The translations under genes and the position numbers were made by a program. A stretch of 64,000 nt of DNA from Torreya grandis. Taxonomy: Eukaryota; Streptophyta; Pinopsida; Cupressales; Taxaceae. Shown here piece by piece: positions 31,681 to 45,900 of the stretch (positions are counted from its first letter, which is position 1; each line of letters starts with the position of its first letter). The notes beneath the pieces are model-generated. The model was not told the DNA's origin. It searched no databases and saw only the letters and a list, made by a program, of their open reading frames with translations. The stretch lies in assembly GCA_037957365.1 (NCBI GenBank), contig JARHVA010000006.1, positions 10,044,501-10,108,500 on the forward strand. The letters are read 5' to 3'.

Positions 31681-33880
31681 AAATTACATCAGCTAACATC
31701 AAAATTATATGAAGAGCCTCATCTTGTGAAAGAAAGAGAAGATAACATCTAAGTTATCAAGAGGCAAAGAATCTATATCTTTTCTGAAAACATTAATTCT
31801 GGATATAATGTTTATAGCCATAATCCTTTTATAAGTTTCCTAAGAGGAGTGAGAAATAATCTTCACGAAATGTCATTTTGCATTCCAAAAGCCATAGATA
31901 TCCTTATCACATGCCATAACTCTCTACAACTATATCTGATCTTCTAGGTGTCTCCAAAAATAGGTCCTTGAAAGAACTCCCTTTCCACTTGGTCTTACTT
32001 AACCCTGCAGCATGTGAGTAACCCCAGCCCAAGCAACACTCCTTTCTATTTCCTGCTTGACCTGGTTTTATTGGGATGGCCACATGGTGCTATTCAATGC
32101 TTCAATATTTGAGTAACATCGTATGTTTATTGCTCCATTCTTAAGGTTCCAAGGCTCTCTCCTTGCACTTGTAAAGCTATTGTAACATGAGGTAAAATGT
32201 GTTACTCATTTCACTTGTTATCAAGCAATAGGCCAAGGTAAAATGTGTTAGTGCACTTTGTCCCAATCAATGGGTCAAGGTAAAATGTGTTACTGGACTT
32301 CTTTTTAATCAGTAGGTTGCAGGCCTTTAGAACTTCCCTCAATCTATTGATCGAGCACCAAAAATTTGTCAACTGTTAGGGCATTTATGCACTCAATTAA
32401 CAGTGGGAGATTGAGGCTCTCAACCTATAGGAAGAGGGAGAGTAACTAGGTTGGCGTCAATAATTTGAGAGAGAGAGGAGTTCAAAGGCACATGATGGTT
32501 GAGCCCATCATTTAGGCATTGTTCTAAGGATTTCATCACTTCCATTGACTGGCAGGAAAGGCCATTCTGCACTCATCCTTGACGTAAAGGTTGAATGCCT
32601 AAAGGCCATAACAGTCTAGGATTTCCATAGACCAGCAGGTTTCCTATAGGCACCTGATAAATAGATGAAGGTACTCTACTCAGGCCATGGTCTAGAGGAA
32701 ATCAACTGTTAGGGAGATAACATTTAGGCACTTGACTTATAGGTTGAGGGAGAGTTCATGCCATTTATACATAGGTTAAGGGAAAACTTAGTTTGTTGTT
32801 AGTCACTGCACTTTACTCCAATCAAAAGGCCAAGGTTATTATGTGCCTTTAGCTTTAGTCCATTTGTGAATAACAACCTAGCTGGGGAATTTGTATCCTT
32901 TCTTGCTAGCGCCAGCTCAACGCAACTGGTGTTATTCAACAAAAGGGGTCAGTTGTCTCAGTAAGAAAATAATTCCCTTTCCACCTGGTATTACTCAAAA
33001 CTCGCTATCTAAGACCAGCTCAATTAACAATCTTTTATGGTTCCCTTTTGACTTGGCATCACCTAGATGGATAGTAGTAATACTTCTTTATGTTTTCATC
33101 TTGTCTTGGTGTTACTCAGATGGCTCTATGATTTTACTTAGATGGCTATATGATTTTACTCAGATAATTATATGGTGTTACTCCGATACTATATGGTGTT
33201 ACTTAGATTGTTATATCGTGTTCCCTATATTGTTATATGGTGTTAACATTTCACTGTCTGAGTAACACCACTAAATTATTCTCCATGCACAAAAGGCCCA
33301 GGGGATGAAAATTTCTTGAAGCCATGCCCTGTTGGTTCTTCTTTCCCATATCTAACACAGGAGGAGTTAGATATACTAAAATTACTAGCCTTGTTTTGAC
33401 TGCTAGGCTTTGGTGAAGCACCACCCATCCCAAAATTATGTTTTTAAAATATTTTCTTAATTCAAAGGATTTAACATCGCTTTTCTAATAAAATTTTCAA
33501 ACATGTTGAAATAGGGGGCTTATTGCTCGCTCTATTGCACCAATCCTTTGTGTCATAGTTGTAGAAATAATTTCCATTGCTCCACATCGAGTCTCTATAG
33601 TGAGGCCACGAGTCTTAAATTTGAAGATTAAAATGGTAACTTTTAGGAATAATTTTACAAAGCTCAAGGAAGTTTATTCCAATTACATGTTAGCAATTCA
33701 TAAAACAAATAATTATTTTCAATGACTGTATCTATATTAAGTGTTGTTTACTCCGGATATCATATTGAATTTTACATGCAGACAGTGTTTAGAGTAACAG
33801 TTACTCCTTGTTTGTTACCAAATTAGACAAAAGAAAATTGCATAAAGAGTTGAGTAATCTCAACTGTCTTGTGCTTTTAG
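31681..33880. other. Unassigned sequence upstream of the first cryptochrome exon
   Basis: No exon of the cryptochrome or any other gene was recognised. The segment 32180-32330 repeats GGTAAAATGTGTTACT-like phrases three times. The segment 31990-33270 repeatedly uses GAGTAACA/GGTGTTACT. This suggests a decayed repeat-rich element. Confidence 0.4.
33105..33248. repeat. About 24-bp imperfect tandem repeat
   Basis: Five to six units resembling TTACTCAGATNNTTATATGGTG follow one another with slips in length. It lies 630 bp before the cryptochrome exon at 33881. Confidence 0.7.
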
Positions 33881-33997
33881 GACATGTTGCGTATGTATAA
33901 AGAGACAAGGAATGGCATGTTAGGTCCAGACTACTCAACAAAGTTCTCACCATGGCTTGCATTTGGAAGTATATCGCCACGCTATATCCATGAACAG
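33881..33997 (+). CDS. CRY-DASH: CRY-DASH exon a (39 codons)
   Basis: Acceptor TTTTAG, donor CAG/GTAACA. It encodes [18 protein letters not shown] through SPRYIHEQ, which opens the FAD-binding domain, with the helix after the interdomain linker. Both splice junctions fall between codons (phase 0). Confidence 0.92.
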
Positions 33998-36900
33998 GTA
34001 ACATTTGACCCATGCATTGATCCTTGAATGTCAAAGGTTTTCTTATTGTTCAAATTCATGAAGTGCTTTACATTCCTAATTTGTGAGCTTGCCTTACTTC
34101 AACAGGTTAAGCATTATGAGAAGGAAAGAGTTGCAAATGCTTCAACTTATTGGTTGGATATTTTTTCACTTTCCTATTTTTCAGTTTGAGATGTGGGTGT
34201 TCCATCTGAAATATCCAATAAAAAGTCTGCTTGAACAATAAAGCTAAGACAATAAAATTTGCTTCCGAGTATGCTTGGCATATCTATTTTTACAATACAA
34301 TACATGAATATCACTATCTAATGAACTCTTCGTTTATGTTAAGCTAAAAGGCAGCATTACCTTAAACAAATAAAAGTATCTTCTAAGTTGTATTTGCAAA
34401 AATGAGAAAATTTCAGACACGAGTGCTTAATTCTTACATTTGTTATTTTGAATTTGTCAAGACAGGATTTTGTTTGAATTGATATGGAGAGATTATTTCA
34501 GGTTCATATCAATCAAATATGGAAACTCAATTTTTCATTTGGGTAAGTAAAAATATCCTCCTTTGATTTTTTTGAGAAAGAAACTTTATATAATTTTGCA
34601 TTTCCCAGAATTAGAAAACTTTCTCGATGCCACTTAATGACCTTTGTTCAAATTAACTTAATGTTTATTATTTTTAATTTACTGGGTCTATAGAATTTTG
34701 AATTTTATTATTGAGTGGTTGACCACAACTTCCAACAACCTCTTCCTTTCTTTCCAACTTTCCATTTCCCTTAGAAGTGACACCTGCAAAGCATCTGCAG
34801 CATATTTAGTATGTAAATTTAGGCAGACATGCTAGCTATAGAAGTTTGAACACATGGAATGCATAAAAATACAAATAATGCTTAAGGGACCTATAAATGA
34901 GTAAATAGGCACCGAAATTTTGATTAATTGACAGTGTTTTATAATCCTATTACACATTTGTATGTTTAAGACATTTCAGTGTTAATAGAAAACCTTGGTG
35001 GCACCAGCTCTCCATATTCAATTACACAATAAGAATTTAAGCATCTGCATAGTCAAAACCAACAGCATGGCATTTTTCACTACAATTATTGACATCTAAT
35101 ACATCTTCAGGGATGTCTCATTGTCAAATATCTATATGACATGGTGTTTCAAACAAGCTTCTCTTGTCTGATAATGATTATCCTTACTTGCAAGTGAATA
35201 TTCATTGATAGATTTCCAGAAGCCAAAATGGGCCCCTAATGTATTTCTGGTGTTGACGTCAACATGAATCTAACTCATATGAGAGACATTTTATACTCAA
35301 TATTTGATATATTGAGTGATCAATAATGATGTTGTGGTTACAGAAATACTGATAAATCTATATGCCATCATGCCTATAAAATGTATAACATATTTTTACA
35401 ATATTATGTATGTAGATGTTTGTATTTAAGCCATATTAAATTAATTTATACAATATTATGTATGTATATTTATACTTAAACCATATTACATTTTCTCCCC
35501 TTGAAAATTGAAATGCTTTGTTTTGAAGTAATTCTGAAACATCGATTATCATCTTGGTTGTAGTGATCTGTAGTTATAGACACCTTTTGTTGGGGACGTA
35601 ACCGATGATGGATTGATTCTATTATTGAAAAATGCTGAGTTTTAAATTTGTTTGGATGTCTCAAAGGATGAAACCTGTACTTTGATAGTTATTGTTATTT
35701 GCTACAACCTAGAGATGGCCTACAGTTCCTCAGGAAGCCATCAGCTTTATTTATTTATTTTTATTTAAGCATGTACTATATTCTATTAATCAAAGAAACA
35801 TAATACATTATCAATCAAAAAGTGGGTGGTATGAGAGCACACCCCAAGCCAAAGCACAACAAACAAATCAAGAAAGAACTCGGGAATAAACAAGAGTCTT
35901 GGCCCAAAGCCAAAAATAAACCACAAGTACAATATTATGTCATAGTGACATCAACAATACAGTATTAAAAAGCAATACCCTTGGCCACAAGGGCTACCAA
36001 CCCCACAAAAGGAGGAGGTTGTGGTGGATTGTCCGACTTATCTCCCCATCTGCCTTCATGGGGGTGCAGTTCATTAGGTATGGGTTCCCAACCATCTTGC
36101 TATTTATTTTCTTCCTCAACTTCCCCAGTTTGATGATGCGGGGGAAAAATGGCAAGTGCTAATATCACCTAAGGCGCATACAACCATTTTTACTACTGAG
36201 GCATTGCGTCTTCGTCTAGTTATTCTCTCAGCATTATACTAATAATCCGGTGACTCTGAATTCAAATCAAGCCATCCTCCTTGTTAATTGCTTAATGAAT
36301 TTGTATTAGCAACATTCCTCCTCAGACACGTTTGGCTTGCATGGCCAGTTTTTGCACACTACTGTAGTCTGCGCTAACTTAACCATGTTCCTCCCTGTGT
36401 CGATGGCTATCAGTGGGCATATTCTGCTCCCATCTTCCACATCATCACCCCAGAAAAAAACTCGTACTCCAGTCTTGGTCTTGCACCATGCTCAGCCGAC
36501 ACAGCGATTGCATCCATCTGCTCATTCTATTGAGCTTGTGCGAGTAACGCCTATCGTCGCCTCATCGTGCATCCCCTTGGACAGTGGAGAATCCCTCCAT
36601 GACAAAATGGTAGCTGCTCATTTTCCGTTGGCCTTGGATTACGCTCCCCTGCTCTACATTTTATCCAATGAAACTCACGCCTCCTTCGTTGCGGCTGAGG
36701 TTGAGGCTGCGGTTGAATCTCCATTGGTTGTTGTTGCCATAGCATTTCTTCCACAAGGTCCATCACTCAATGCAATGTCTAGAAAATTCGCACATTCTTC
36801 TCATAGATAATTTCAGGCCGTGGTGGCCATCGATCATCCCCACCTACATTGCCATTGTTTCCATTCTGTGCCATTATTAACCTTTGCAATTCCTTGCTCA

Positions 36901-39900
36901 ATTGAGACCCTGCAAAATAAATATGTTCATGTTACAAGTTTGTTCTCAAGTCGATGGATTATGTAGCCTGCATGATCATTGTTCCTCGATGACGTGTTAT
37001 CCACTTCACTGATTGAATGGGTCTCATGATGTCATCGATTCTGCAAAATAGTTGCGCCACTTAGAACGGTTACGTCCACTCACCTTTTGGTGTGGACATG
37101 TAACCCTCGGTCAAATGGTCATGTCGACAAAGTAATTATATGCAGTCACACTCTTTATTTATTTTACCATGTCATGGTGCATCGTGGATGTTCATGTACT
37201 GCAATATGCATCCAATGTTTTGTTTTGTTTTCGTATCTCGAGGTTCTCGTGGGGCTTTTGGTTTTCTGAATGGCTATCAAATCTATCTCACCTTCTCCAA
37301 CAATATCTTGGGTCACTAAGATTCATGCCACCAACGTCCCACTTAGTAAAACTCATAGATCACTAGTACCAAGGTACTAGGACAGAGGATGCATACATAG
37401 CCACCTTTTGCCAAGACTCGATCTGCAGCGCTTGAATTAGGTACAATCCATCCCTATCGCTCACCACGCTGATGATTTTTTACCAAACAGAATCTGCAAA
37501 ACCTTCAAAGAAAATCTTTGCAAGTCTCCACTCAGCTACAACCCATAAAACTTGGCTCGTAATGATGATGGCCTTTTGCGAAAAAAGGCTCTGCAGATCC
37601 TAATAGATGCCCATCTTATAAAACTCAGCTCGTAGCGATAACTGCTACTATTTTCACTTAAGCCCTTGCATAATTTAAGAATCCCTAGCCTCCTCATGAA
37701 GGAAACCTTCCTTTGGCTCAGCTCCATCAAAGGCAATAGTGTTTAGCATTGTGTTAGGATCTTATTTATCCTACCTTATCTATGAGTAGTCTCTAATCCC
37801 AATGAATGTGGGATTATTGTGTCAACTTATTACTGTTTACCAATATTCTAAAACTACTCTCGCCGTTATGCGAGCAATCTAAGCCCACGCTCTTGCCATT
37901 TTGCGAGCGGTATCTTGTCAATCTCTAATGAGTTAAGATACCCCAAAAATTACAAAAACATTCAGAAATTTTCTAAATCCTAAAAATTAAAAAAATTGGC
38001 TTACAATCTCCTAGAGAGATATAAAGCCCCAAAATCTAAAAAAATTGGCCCTGTCTTGAACCTAGTCACCAATCCTCGATCCACTCTACTATAGCAAATC
38101 CATTGTTGGTTCCAATCCATTCCACTACCATTGGGGGGTGTGACTTTCCCTTTGTTGTATCCTTGCGTAGGGGCATTGTCCAATTTGCACTTTTTAGGCC
38201 AAGTTCACAGCTTTTGCCCTATTGGGGCAACACCAATGTGTGCAACTTATACTAAGATATCTTATCCCCGCATGTTATTCCCTTGCATATAATCTTGCTT
38301 GGGGGTACCATCTGTTTATCATTCCATTGAGCCTTCACACATAGGTATTGACTTGGTTCATGACAGGATACTTTATGTTGCTTTTAATTTCAAGCTTTTT
38401 GTGTATGTGTTTGCTTAATTGTTTGTTTGTTTCCCTGTTTGTTTGCTTTCATTGTTGTGCCTTGACTCAATGTATATGTGTTCATTGGGTGATTCCTTGT
38501 ACATTGTTTTTGAGTCCATCCACATTCATATGTCAACATTGTCATCATCGTTTTTATCAGTGGTGTGTTGTATTCATTTGTTTGTTAGATCGAGAGTCCG
38601 TCCTTATGCATATTACAGCTGGTCATCATGGTGTTTTATATCGTGGTGCATACCACTACTTGCTACAACAAAAATTAGTTCGGTTGATCTTACAAGCAAT
38701 GGTGTCGCAGTTTTTCTCCTTGTTCACCTAATAAATTTCCAACATATCCAAACACTACACAAATGTAGAGTAATTAAATCACAAATAAATGTTAATCCCT
38801 CCTAGTTAGGAAGTGCATCTCCATCCTAGCAAGTAGCCCCAATTTATGCCTATCCTCTGTGTTGGCTTACTCTTACTCCATGAGTATGGATTCCATACGT
38901 AAGCCACCTTTGCCAAAATTGCCCTACTGGGGCAAAGACAACTTATATCATGCTTCCATTTGCCATATTAGGGCAAACCACAGTAACAATGATTATAACT
39001 GCCTTTGGGCAAATCATTGTGTTTTGATCTATCTAGATGTTAATGATTAAAACTGTCTTTGAGCAAATCATTATCATTTTCTTTCTCTATTGGGGCATGT
39101 TTTCATTGTGCTAATGATTATAACCGCCTTTGACCAAATCATTATCTTTATCCACCCTACTAGGGCATTTTTCATTATGCTAATGATTATAACCACCTTT
39201 GGGTAAATCATTCTTTTCATTTCACTATGTTGATGATTATAATTGCCTTTGGGCAGATCATCTTTTTTTTATATGCCCTACTGTGGCATCTTACTATGCC
39301 GATGATTATAATCGCCTTTGGGCAAATCATCCTTTTTTTTTATATGCCCTACTGGGGCATCTCACTATGCCACTGACTATAACCGGCTTTGGGCAAATTA
39401 GTCTTTCCACCCTTTTCACCTTAAGGTCCCATCGTTTTTTTTTTTTGAGGGAATGGTCATTGACCTTATTTGTCGCCTACTCCCTCGAGGGGCCATCCAA
39501 GGCTCATCCATCGCCTTCTAGGGCATTAGGCATTAAAGACCTTTTCATTCTTTGAGAAGACATTATTGTGCATATAGCTTGAAACATCTTTTCAAACAGG
39601 GGCAAACTGTAGACACCCCATTCTGGCCAGAACTGACTCCCAACTAGACTTTAGATTGATTTCTACCAAATAGTGCAAATTAAGCCCAAGAATCACTGAA
39701 TGTCTCAATTTCATCCGCAAATTGTGACCTAACAAATTGATGTTTTTGACCAAGGGTGCGGGATAACCTTACATAAATTTAGAAAATGCAATTAACTTGA
39801 TCAAAATTGCTTAATTGATTAAACCCAATTAAATGCATAGTTGGAAAGTCCATGGCTAATTAGTGAATCTTTGTTTTTAGAAATTCATAAATCCGGATTT

Positions 39901-42900
39901 GATGACATAACACAAATATCTAAAATTCATAGCTTTTGGAATTTCTTATTTTCTAAATTCATTAATTAAATTTATTCCTCTACTCTCATGACAAGTGGCC
40001 AAGTGGATCATGGAGAATTAATGGATTTCTATTTTTAGAAATTCATAAATTCAACCAAAATATCTTCTATGAGTTGTCAATTCACTTGTAAAATATTAGA
40101 AATTGGGTGGGAGACATAATCATTCTTGATCTATGTCTCTCACATGGCTCTCATGATTATCTTTGACCTAACTCAGAGTTAGCCTAATTTAATCCAGGGT
40201 TAGATTGACTCAACCAAGGTTAGTATTAAACCTATAAATACAAGTGCCATGACCATTCCTAAATAGGCTCGGAAGCCAAAGTTATAATGTTCATTTGTTG
40301 AGAGACAGCTTCTTTTGTGTAATGTTATGATGCTAAATTGTTAAGCCAAGCCAAGCCAAAGCCAACCAACATTACCGAGGTGACAAGAAGTGGAGCAATG
40401 GAGCTTCATTGACAAAGATTTCTTGAGCACACAACCAAGCACATCATTCCATTGCCAACTCACAACACTTGCTCTTATGGAAGGTAAAATCTCTTGTTTT
40501 GCTTTCATTTGTTAGTTATTTTGTGTAGTTATCTAGCTCCTTGAGTATCTAGGCTAGAGGTGTTAGTTTTTACTTCTTTCTCTTTGATTTATGCGAGGAT
40601 TTTTGCATGTAGCAAGCCATTTCCTAGCTTTCCATTTATTTTTGGTCCACTACAAGCTTTGATTCCAAGGCTAAGAATCACACACAAATGGGCTTTCACC
40701 TGAATATATGAGCTCTTATATTTCACCTTACACTCTAAGCAAACCCAAATGTAACTGTTCTAACATCGTCACATACTTCTAAAGTGGTGAGAAAGGATCA
40801 ATTTTAAAGGTTGTCCTTTGGCCCACGAAACTAACACTTGTAGAGCAAGGCATTCTAGCAAATCCATATGGTCCCTGGTTAAAAATAATAATATTGGTAT
40901 TAAAATTAAAGCATTTGACATTTGTTGAAACAATGTTTAAAAAAATTATTAAAAAAGTTAAAACTAGTTACAAACGTTTTTAAGTTCAGAACTAAAAAAA
41001 ATTCCATAAAACTTAAATCAAAAATCCTATTCAGTACGAGCTCATTTAACTCCTTGATGCCAAATAGGTAGTTGTAATGGCATAGGATCAACAAAAGGAA
41101 GGAGTTTCAATCCTAACCAATTGAAAAAATGAAACTGAGAGAGCAAATGTGCAATGAAAGGTAAAAATGCAATGAAAGGTAAATGTGTTGTTTTTTTTCT
41201 TTTGATAAAATGAGTTTGAAAGTAGCTTTTAGGGTTTCCCATCTATTTTATTTTTAATTATTTTTTGAAGTCCATATTTGACTTTTTGTCAAGTCAAATC
41301 AAAACATAAAAATGTCCCTAGGTTGTGGATCATGCCCAAATAAGGCCAAGATATTGAGGGAGGATTGAGGATCCTCCCGGATACGTCTTGAGGATCCATA
41401 GTCCTCCCACGGTATCCTGGGTGTATCCAGGTCCGATTGGACCAAGATCCGTATCGAAATGGCTTGGACCAAGATCTAGGGGTTTGGGGTGAACGATCCG
41501 GTGGCGTAGGATATAACTTATAATTCATAAATATGTTATATAGCTATACTAGCAGTACGGTTATAATGTGTTGAAATTCGTGATTCCCATTAGTTCATTC
41601 ACCATGGAATTTGAATGGGTATGCCGAGAAAATCTTAATAAATCTCAAATATTAATCCCAAATAATATGACACACTTGCATTATTGAACAAGTCAAAATG
41701 AGAAACATAAGACTATTCAAATTTAATGCCGACACCAGAAAATTTCCCAGCATGCACTGATTTGGGTGGCAAGGGTGACCGGTAGACAAGGACGGTTTCT
41801 TGGACAACTTTTAAATCACCGGCAAGTTTAGTAGTTAGCAACTTCCTTCAACCTAACACAACCTCCACACATGAAGTAAAAATTAAGAGCTCTGGAATCT
41901 GACCCACTTTTATTAATTACATGTGTTTCCCCTTGGAGGCCATTACAATTTACAATATACGAGTTACGAACAAATATTACCAATGTTGGGCAACTTAACC
42001 ATATGGTCTGGCTAAGACAAATACCGCAGAGCCACAAAAGGGACATGTGCCCTGTTAAGTGCACACGTGTTAAAGGAAGTGCCTATGTATGAGCTATTAA
42101 GTCGTTGAAGCCCATCAAAAATATTGCACAGTTGTTTAGGAAAGGCCGGCGTAGAAAAGTTAGCAGATTCCTTCGACCTAACACAGCTATGAATTAAAAA
42201 AAGTTCGATGTTTTTTGTTCGGTGAATTCTGCATTTTTTCCAATAAAATCGCCGAATGCGGCAACTAACCATAATATGACTAAATTGTTTTTCTTCTATC
42301 TAGTGCCATGTGAATGACATGGCTTATGACATGGCTTTTTATTTTGTAGATTATATATTTCACTTTCCTTGTGTTTATAACAATGATAAGATTTGGACTC
42401 TTACTCAATGATGACATGATTTTGAGCTCATTTCATGTAAGACTCAATGACACTAGTTATGTTGGGAGCTTTTTGTCTTGATTTCCTTAACATGCCATCT
42501 GTAATGTCCCCAAATTAGGATATTTTTTGAAATCTGATTTTTATGTGAAAGCCTAGCAAAAGAAGAATTTCTGATTTTTCCAACAGCAAACCCTAGCTGA
42601 AATTGATCCTTCAAAAATAGCATAAAAATAGGATAAACCAAATGCACCACTTGGGGTATCCAACAAGCAAGTTTTGCCCTCCAAAAATATGAATTTGCCC
42701 TCAAACCCTAGGTGTCCCAATCTGAAATATATATATATGGAGGATTTATCATGCAACAACACTTCACATAACTTTCATAAAATTGCACAAAAATGACTAA
42801 ATAATTATGCAAAATTTATTATGAATTTATGAATATATTTGAAGTCCAAATGTCCTCTAAAATCCTCACAAAAATCAAAAATAATAATGGAAAATTACTA

Positions 42901-45900
42901 AATAATGTTTAGGCTTGGAATAGCCTATCAAAACCTCATAAGCAACTCCCAAGCAATTCATCCAAGCTAGAATTGAACCTTCCCAGACCTAAAACCAAAT
43001 GCAGCCCTATAAAATAGGGGTCTTCAATCTGAAAATCCAATTTTAGGTCTCCAAAACCTAGTTTCCACCTTTCTAAGCTATTCACCCCACTTGAAACCTT
43101 TATTTTTGCCTTTTTCTGAATTTTGATGAATAATGGCAGCTCCTAGATGAAGTTGCCATATGGAAGAATGAGGGCTTTCATCCTCAATCTCTTTGCTGGA
43201 AGGTTTTCATCTTCAAGTCCAAAGCTCAAGTTTTTTCATGCTCAAAACTTGTAAATTCAAATTATGATCCAAGATGCCCTTCAACAAGAACCCTCAAATG
43301 CTTTTATACTTCTCCCCAAATGAAGCTCCGAATTTGGGGGGAATTACCTTTGTTGATCTTTTTTCAAATTATAAAAGAATACCTTTTTTATAATTCACTT
43401 AAGTGGATCAATACTCATTACCCTTAAAAAAGCTCCAACTTAGGTGAAATTATAACAATAAAGTGTTTTTACAAGTATTCTTTACAAAATCAAATGTTTC
43501 CCTTCTTTTTCTCTTTTTCCCTTAGCCCTTGGGAAACTAGGCAAGGCTAATGGTTTTCAATAGTGTCATGTCTAAGAGGGGGACATGACAATCCTCCTTG
43601 GCCAAAATTGCTTGTCCTCAAGTAATAGAAACAACCAATGAGTTGTCTTAACAATGGGCTGGAAGCCCTCCTTGATTCTTGACTCCTCCTATGGGAATGA
43701 GATCGCTTGATGAAACTCTTTACTGTTGTATGTGAAGGTTCTTGGCTATTTATACAATCTGAAAATAAAATAACAGCTTCCCATCTTCTCTTTTCTTTCC
43801 ATGGAGGTCCCATAACTCAAATATGCTAAAAAGATGCAAAAGAAAAACAACTCCTCTGAAATGACATGGAGATGGCTGGAAAAATGTATTCCAGCAAATA
43901 AATCTTCAACTTTTTGGGCCTTGATTGCCCTTATATCAGCACCTACACAAGACAAACATATTAGTCAAAACATGAATCCTCTGCTTCTCTTCAATGCTTG
44001 CACCATTGATAGTGCCCTCCATGTGTGAAAGTGTTTGGGACACATATGTGGCTGCCCTTGAGAACATAGAAGGGGTGTTCATGTTGCCCACACACCCAAG
44101 AGTGACCTCAAGGCTTAGAAATCTTCCCTTTAAAGTAGCTGAAAATCCTCTTACCTTGCTAGAAATCCACTTTTTGGCCAAAAGACCCTCTACACATGTC
44201 CACATTCTTCAAAAGAAGGGCAGGACCAGCCACTTCCCTTTTGATATATTGGTTGTATATACACATTACAGCCTTACAAGCATCCCAAAAAATCAACCTT
44301 TTTACTCCCAACTTGCTCCATGATGAATCTACCACCTTTACCGTCCCAAGAGAGGTCAAAATGAAGCTATGTACCCTTGTAAAAGAGCTAGAACTGTCAC
44401 AATAGATATAACAAGGTGTAATACAGCTGCTTCTTATGAAAAAGTCAATTTGAAATCTAGATATTGAATACATATTACCTTGGCAAACATCTATGAACTC
44501 CTTAGAGTCTCCCATGTGCCATGACAAACCTTTCTTTATTTGCAACAAGAGAGTAACATTGAACCATGTTGAAAGCATACCTTGAATAGATGCATCATGG
44601 AGATGCAAGCAATATCGCATTGATATCTTTATGTGTACCTTATGTTTTTCCCTTTGCTCTACCTTGACAACACCAAAAACCATGTATGGAATATATTTTG
44701 TGCATAACAAAGACCCAAACTTACAAATTAGAGAGGGTTGTACCCTACTTGCACCATCCAACCTCTTGTCATGAAAGATGTGCCCCAGTTCACATGCGTT
44801 TTCAAAACTTGTCATGGGCTGTAGCATGCCCAAAAAATTGAATTTTGTGTCCTTAGTAGGCAGCTGATTTGGCTTTACAAACTCAGAATTTTCTAAGTGT
44901 GAATAATGCTGATTATTCACATGATTTTTTTTTTGTGCAACAACAATTTTGATTTTGCTCATAAACTTTTAATTTTTTTGAGCAATAACATTCTGATTTT
45001 TCTGAATCTATCCAAGGTCTTTTCTCATTTCAAAATTCAGACCTTCCTTCATTTCTTATCAACTGAAAGTTTCCCTCCCCATGGGCTTGTTTAGCATCTT
45101 CATTTCCCAAATTTATTAAACCCACAAAACAAGGAAATAAATGGTTTTTTTCATACCTTGTTGCTGTTCCAGATTAGGAAGGACATTCTTTTTCGCTGCC
45201 TCTATCAAATTCTTTTTTGGAAAGACACTTTCCATGGTCTTTGATGTCACTTCCAATGGCATCTTATCATTCAAACCACGCAAGCCCACTATTTTTCCAT
45301 TCCTTTCGAATTTAAGCTCCATGGTTTGGTAATTTTGTGTGTACTCTTCAAGTGAATGCAACCATTGGATGCCTAGAACAAGATCGGTTTCTCTAATGCC
45401 AACCACATAAAAATCATCCTCTATAGAGTGTCTCCAACATGATGCTAAGCTTGGAGACCTTAGTGGTGCAAGGGATGGTGAAGCCATCCACCACAGTCAC
45501 ATGGAAACCCTTGAATTCAATGGGTTGAAGCCCACATGCAACAATCAAACTTTTATCAATGAAATTGTGGGTGGCCCCACTATCAATGAGAATTGTAACA
45601 TCCACACCTTTCAATTTTCCCTTCACATGAAAGGGGTAGTATCTAGGAGTCCCCCATAATGAAGCAAAGGTGCCACTCATGTTCTCTCCTCCAAGGATCT
45701 CCAAATGCTCTTCCTCATAGGTGGCTGCCCCTTCCTCTTCTTCTCCATCTGAATGCACTTCAATGTAGTGCACTTGTCCCTTCCGAAGGCAATGATAACC
45801 GGGTGTTCAAGGGTCTCTACAATCAAAACAAAGCTTCTTCCGTCTTAGCTTATTTCTTGTTTCATTGCTTCATCTTGGCAACTCTCTTTGCTGCCCCAAA

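Noticed and set aside
36337..36810. 157-codon + strand ORF in the intron
   Set aside because: No domain, no splice context. The minus strand of the same stretch has a gag-like start and a Pro/Gln run, so the + strand ORF is probably an antisense shadow.
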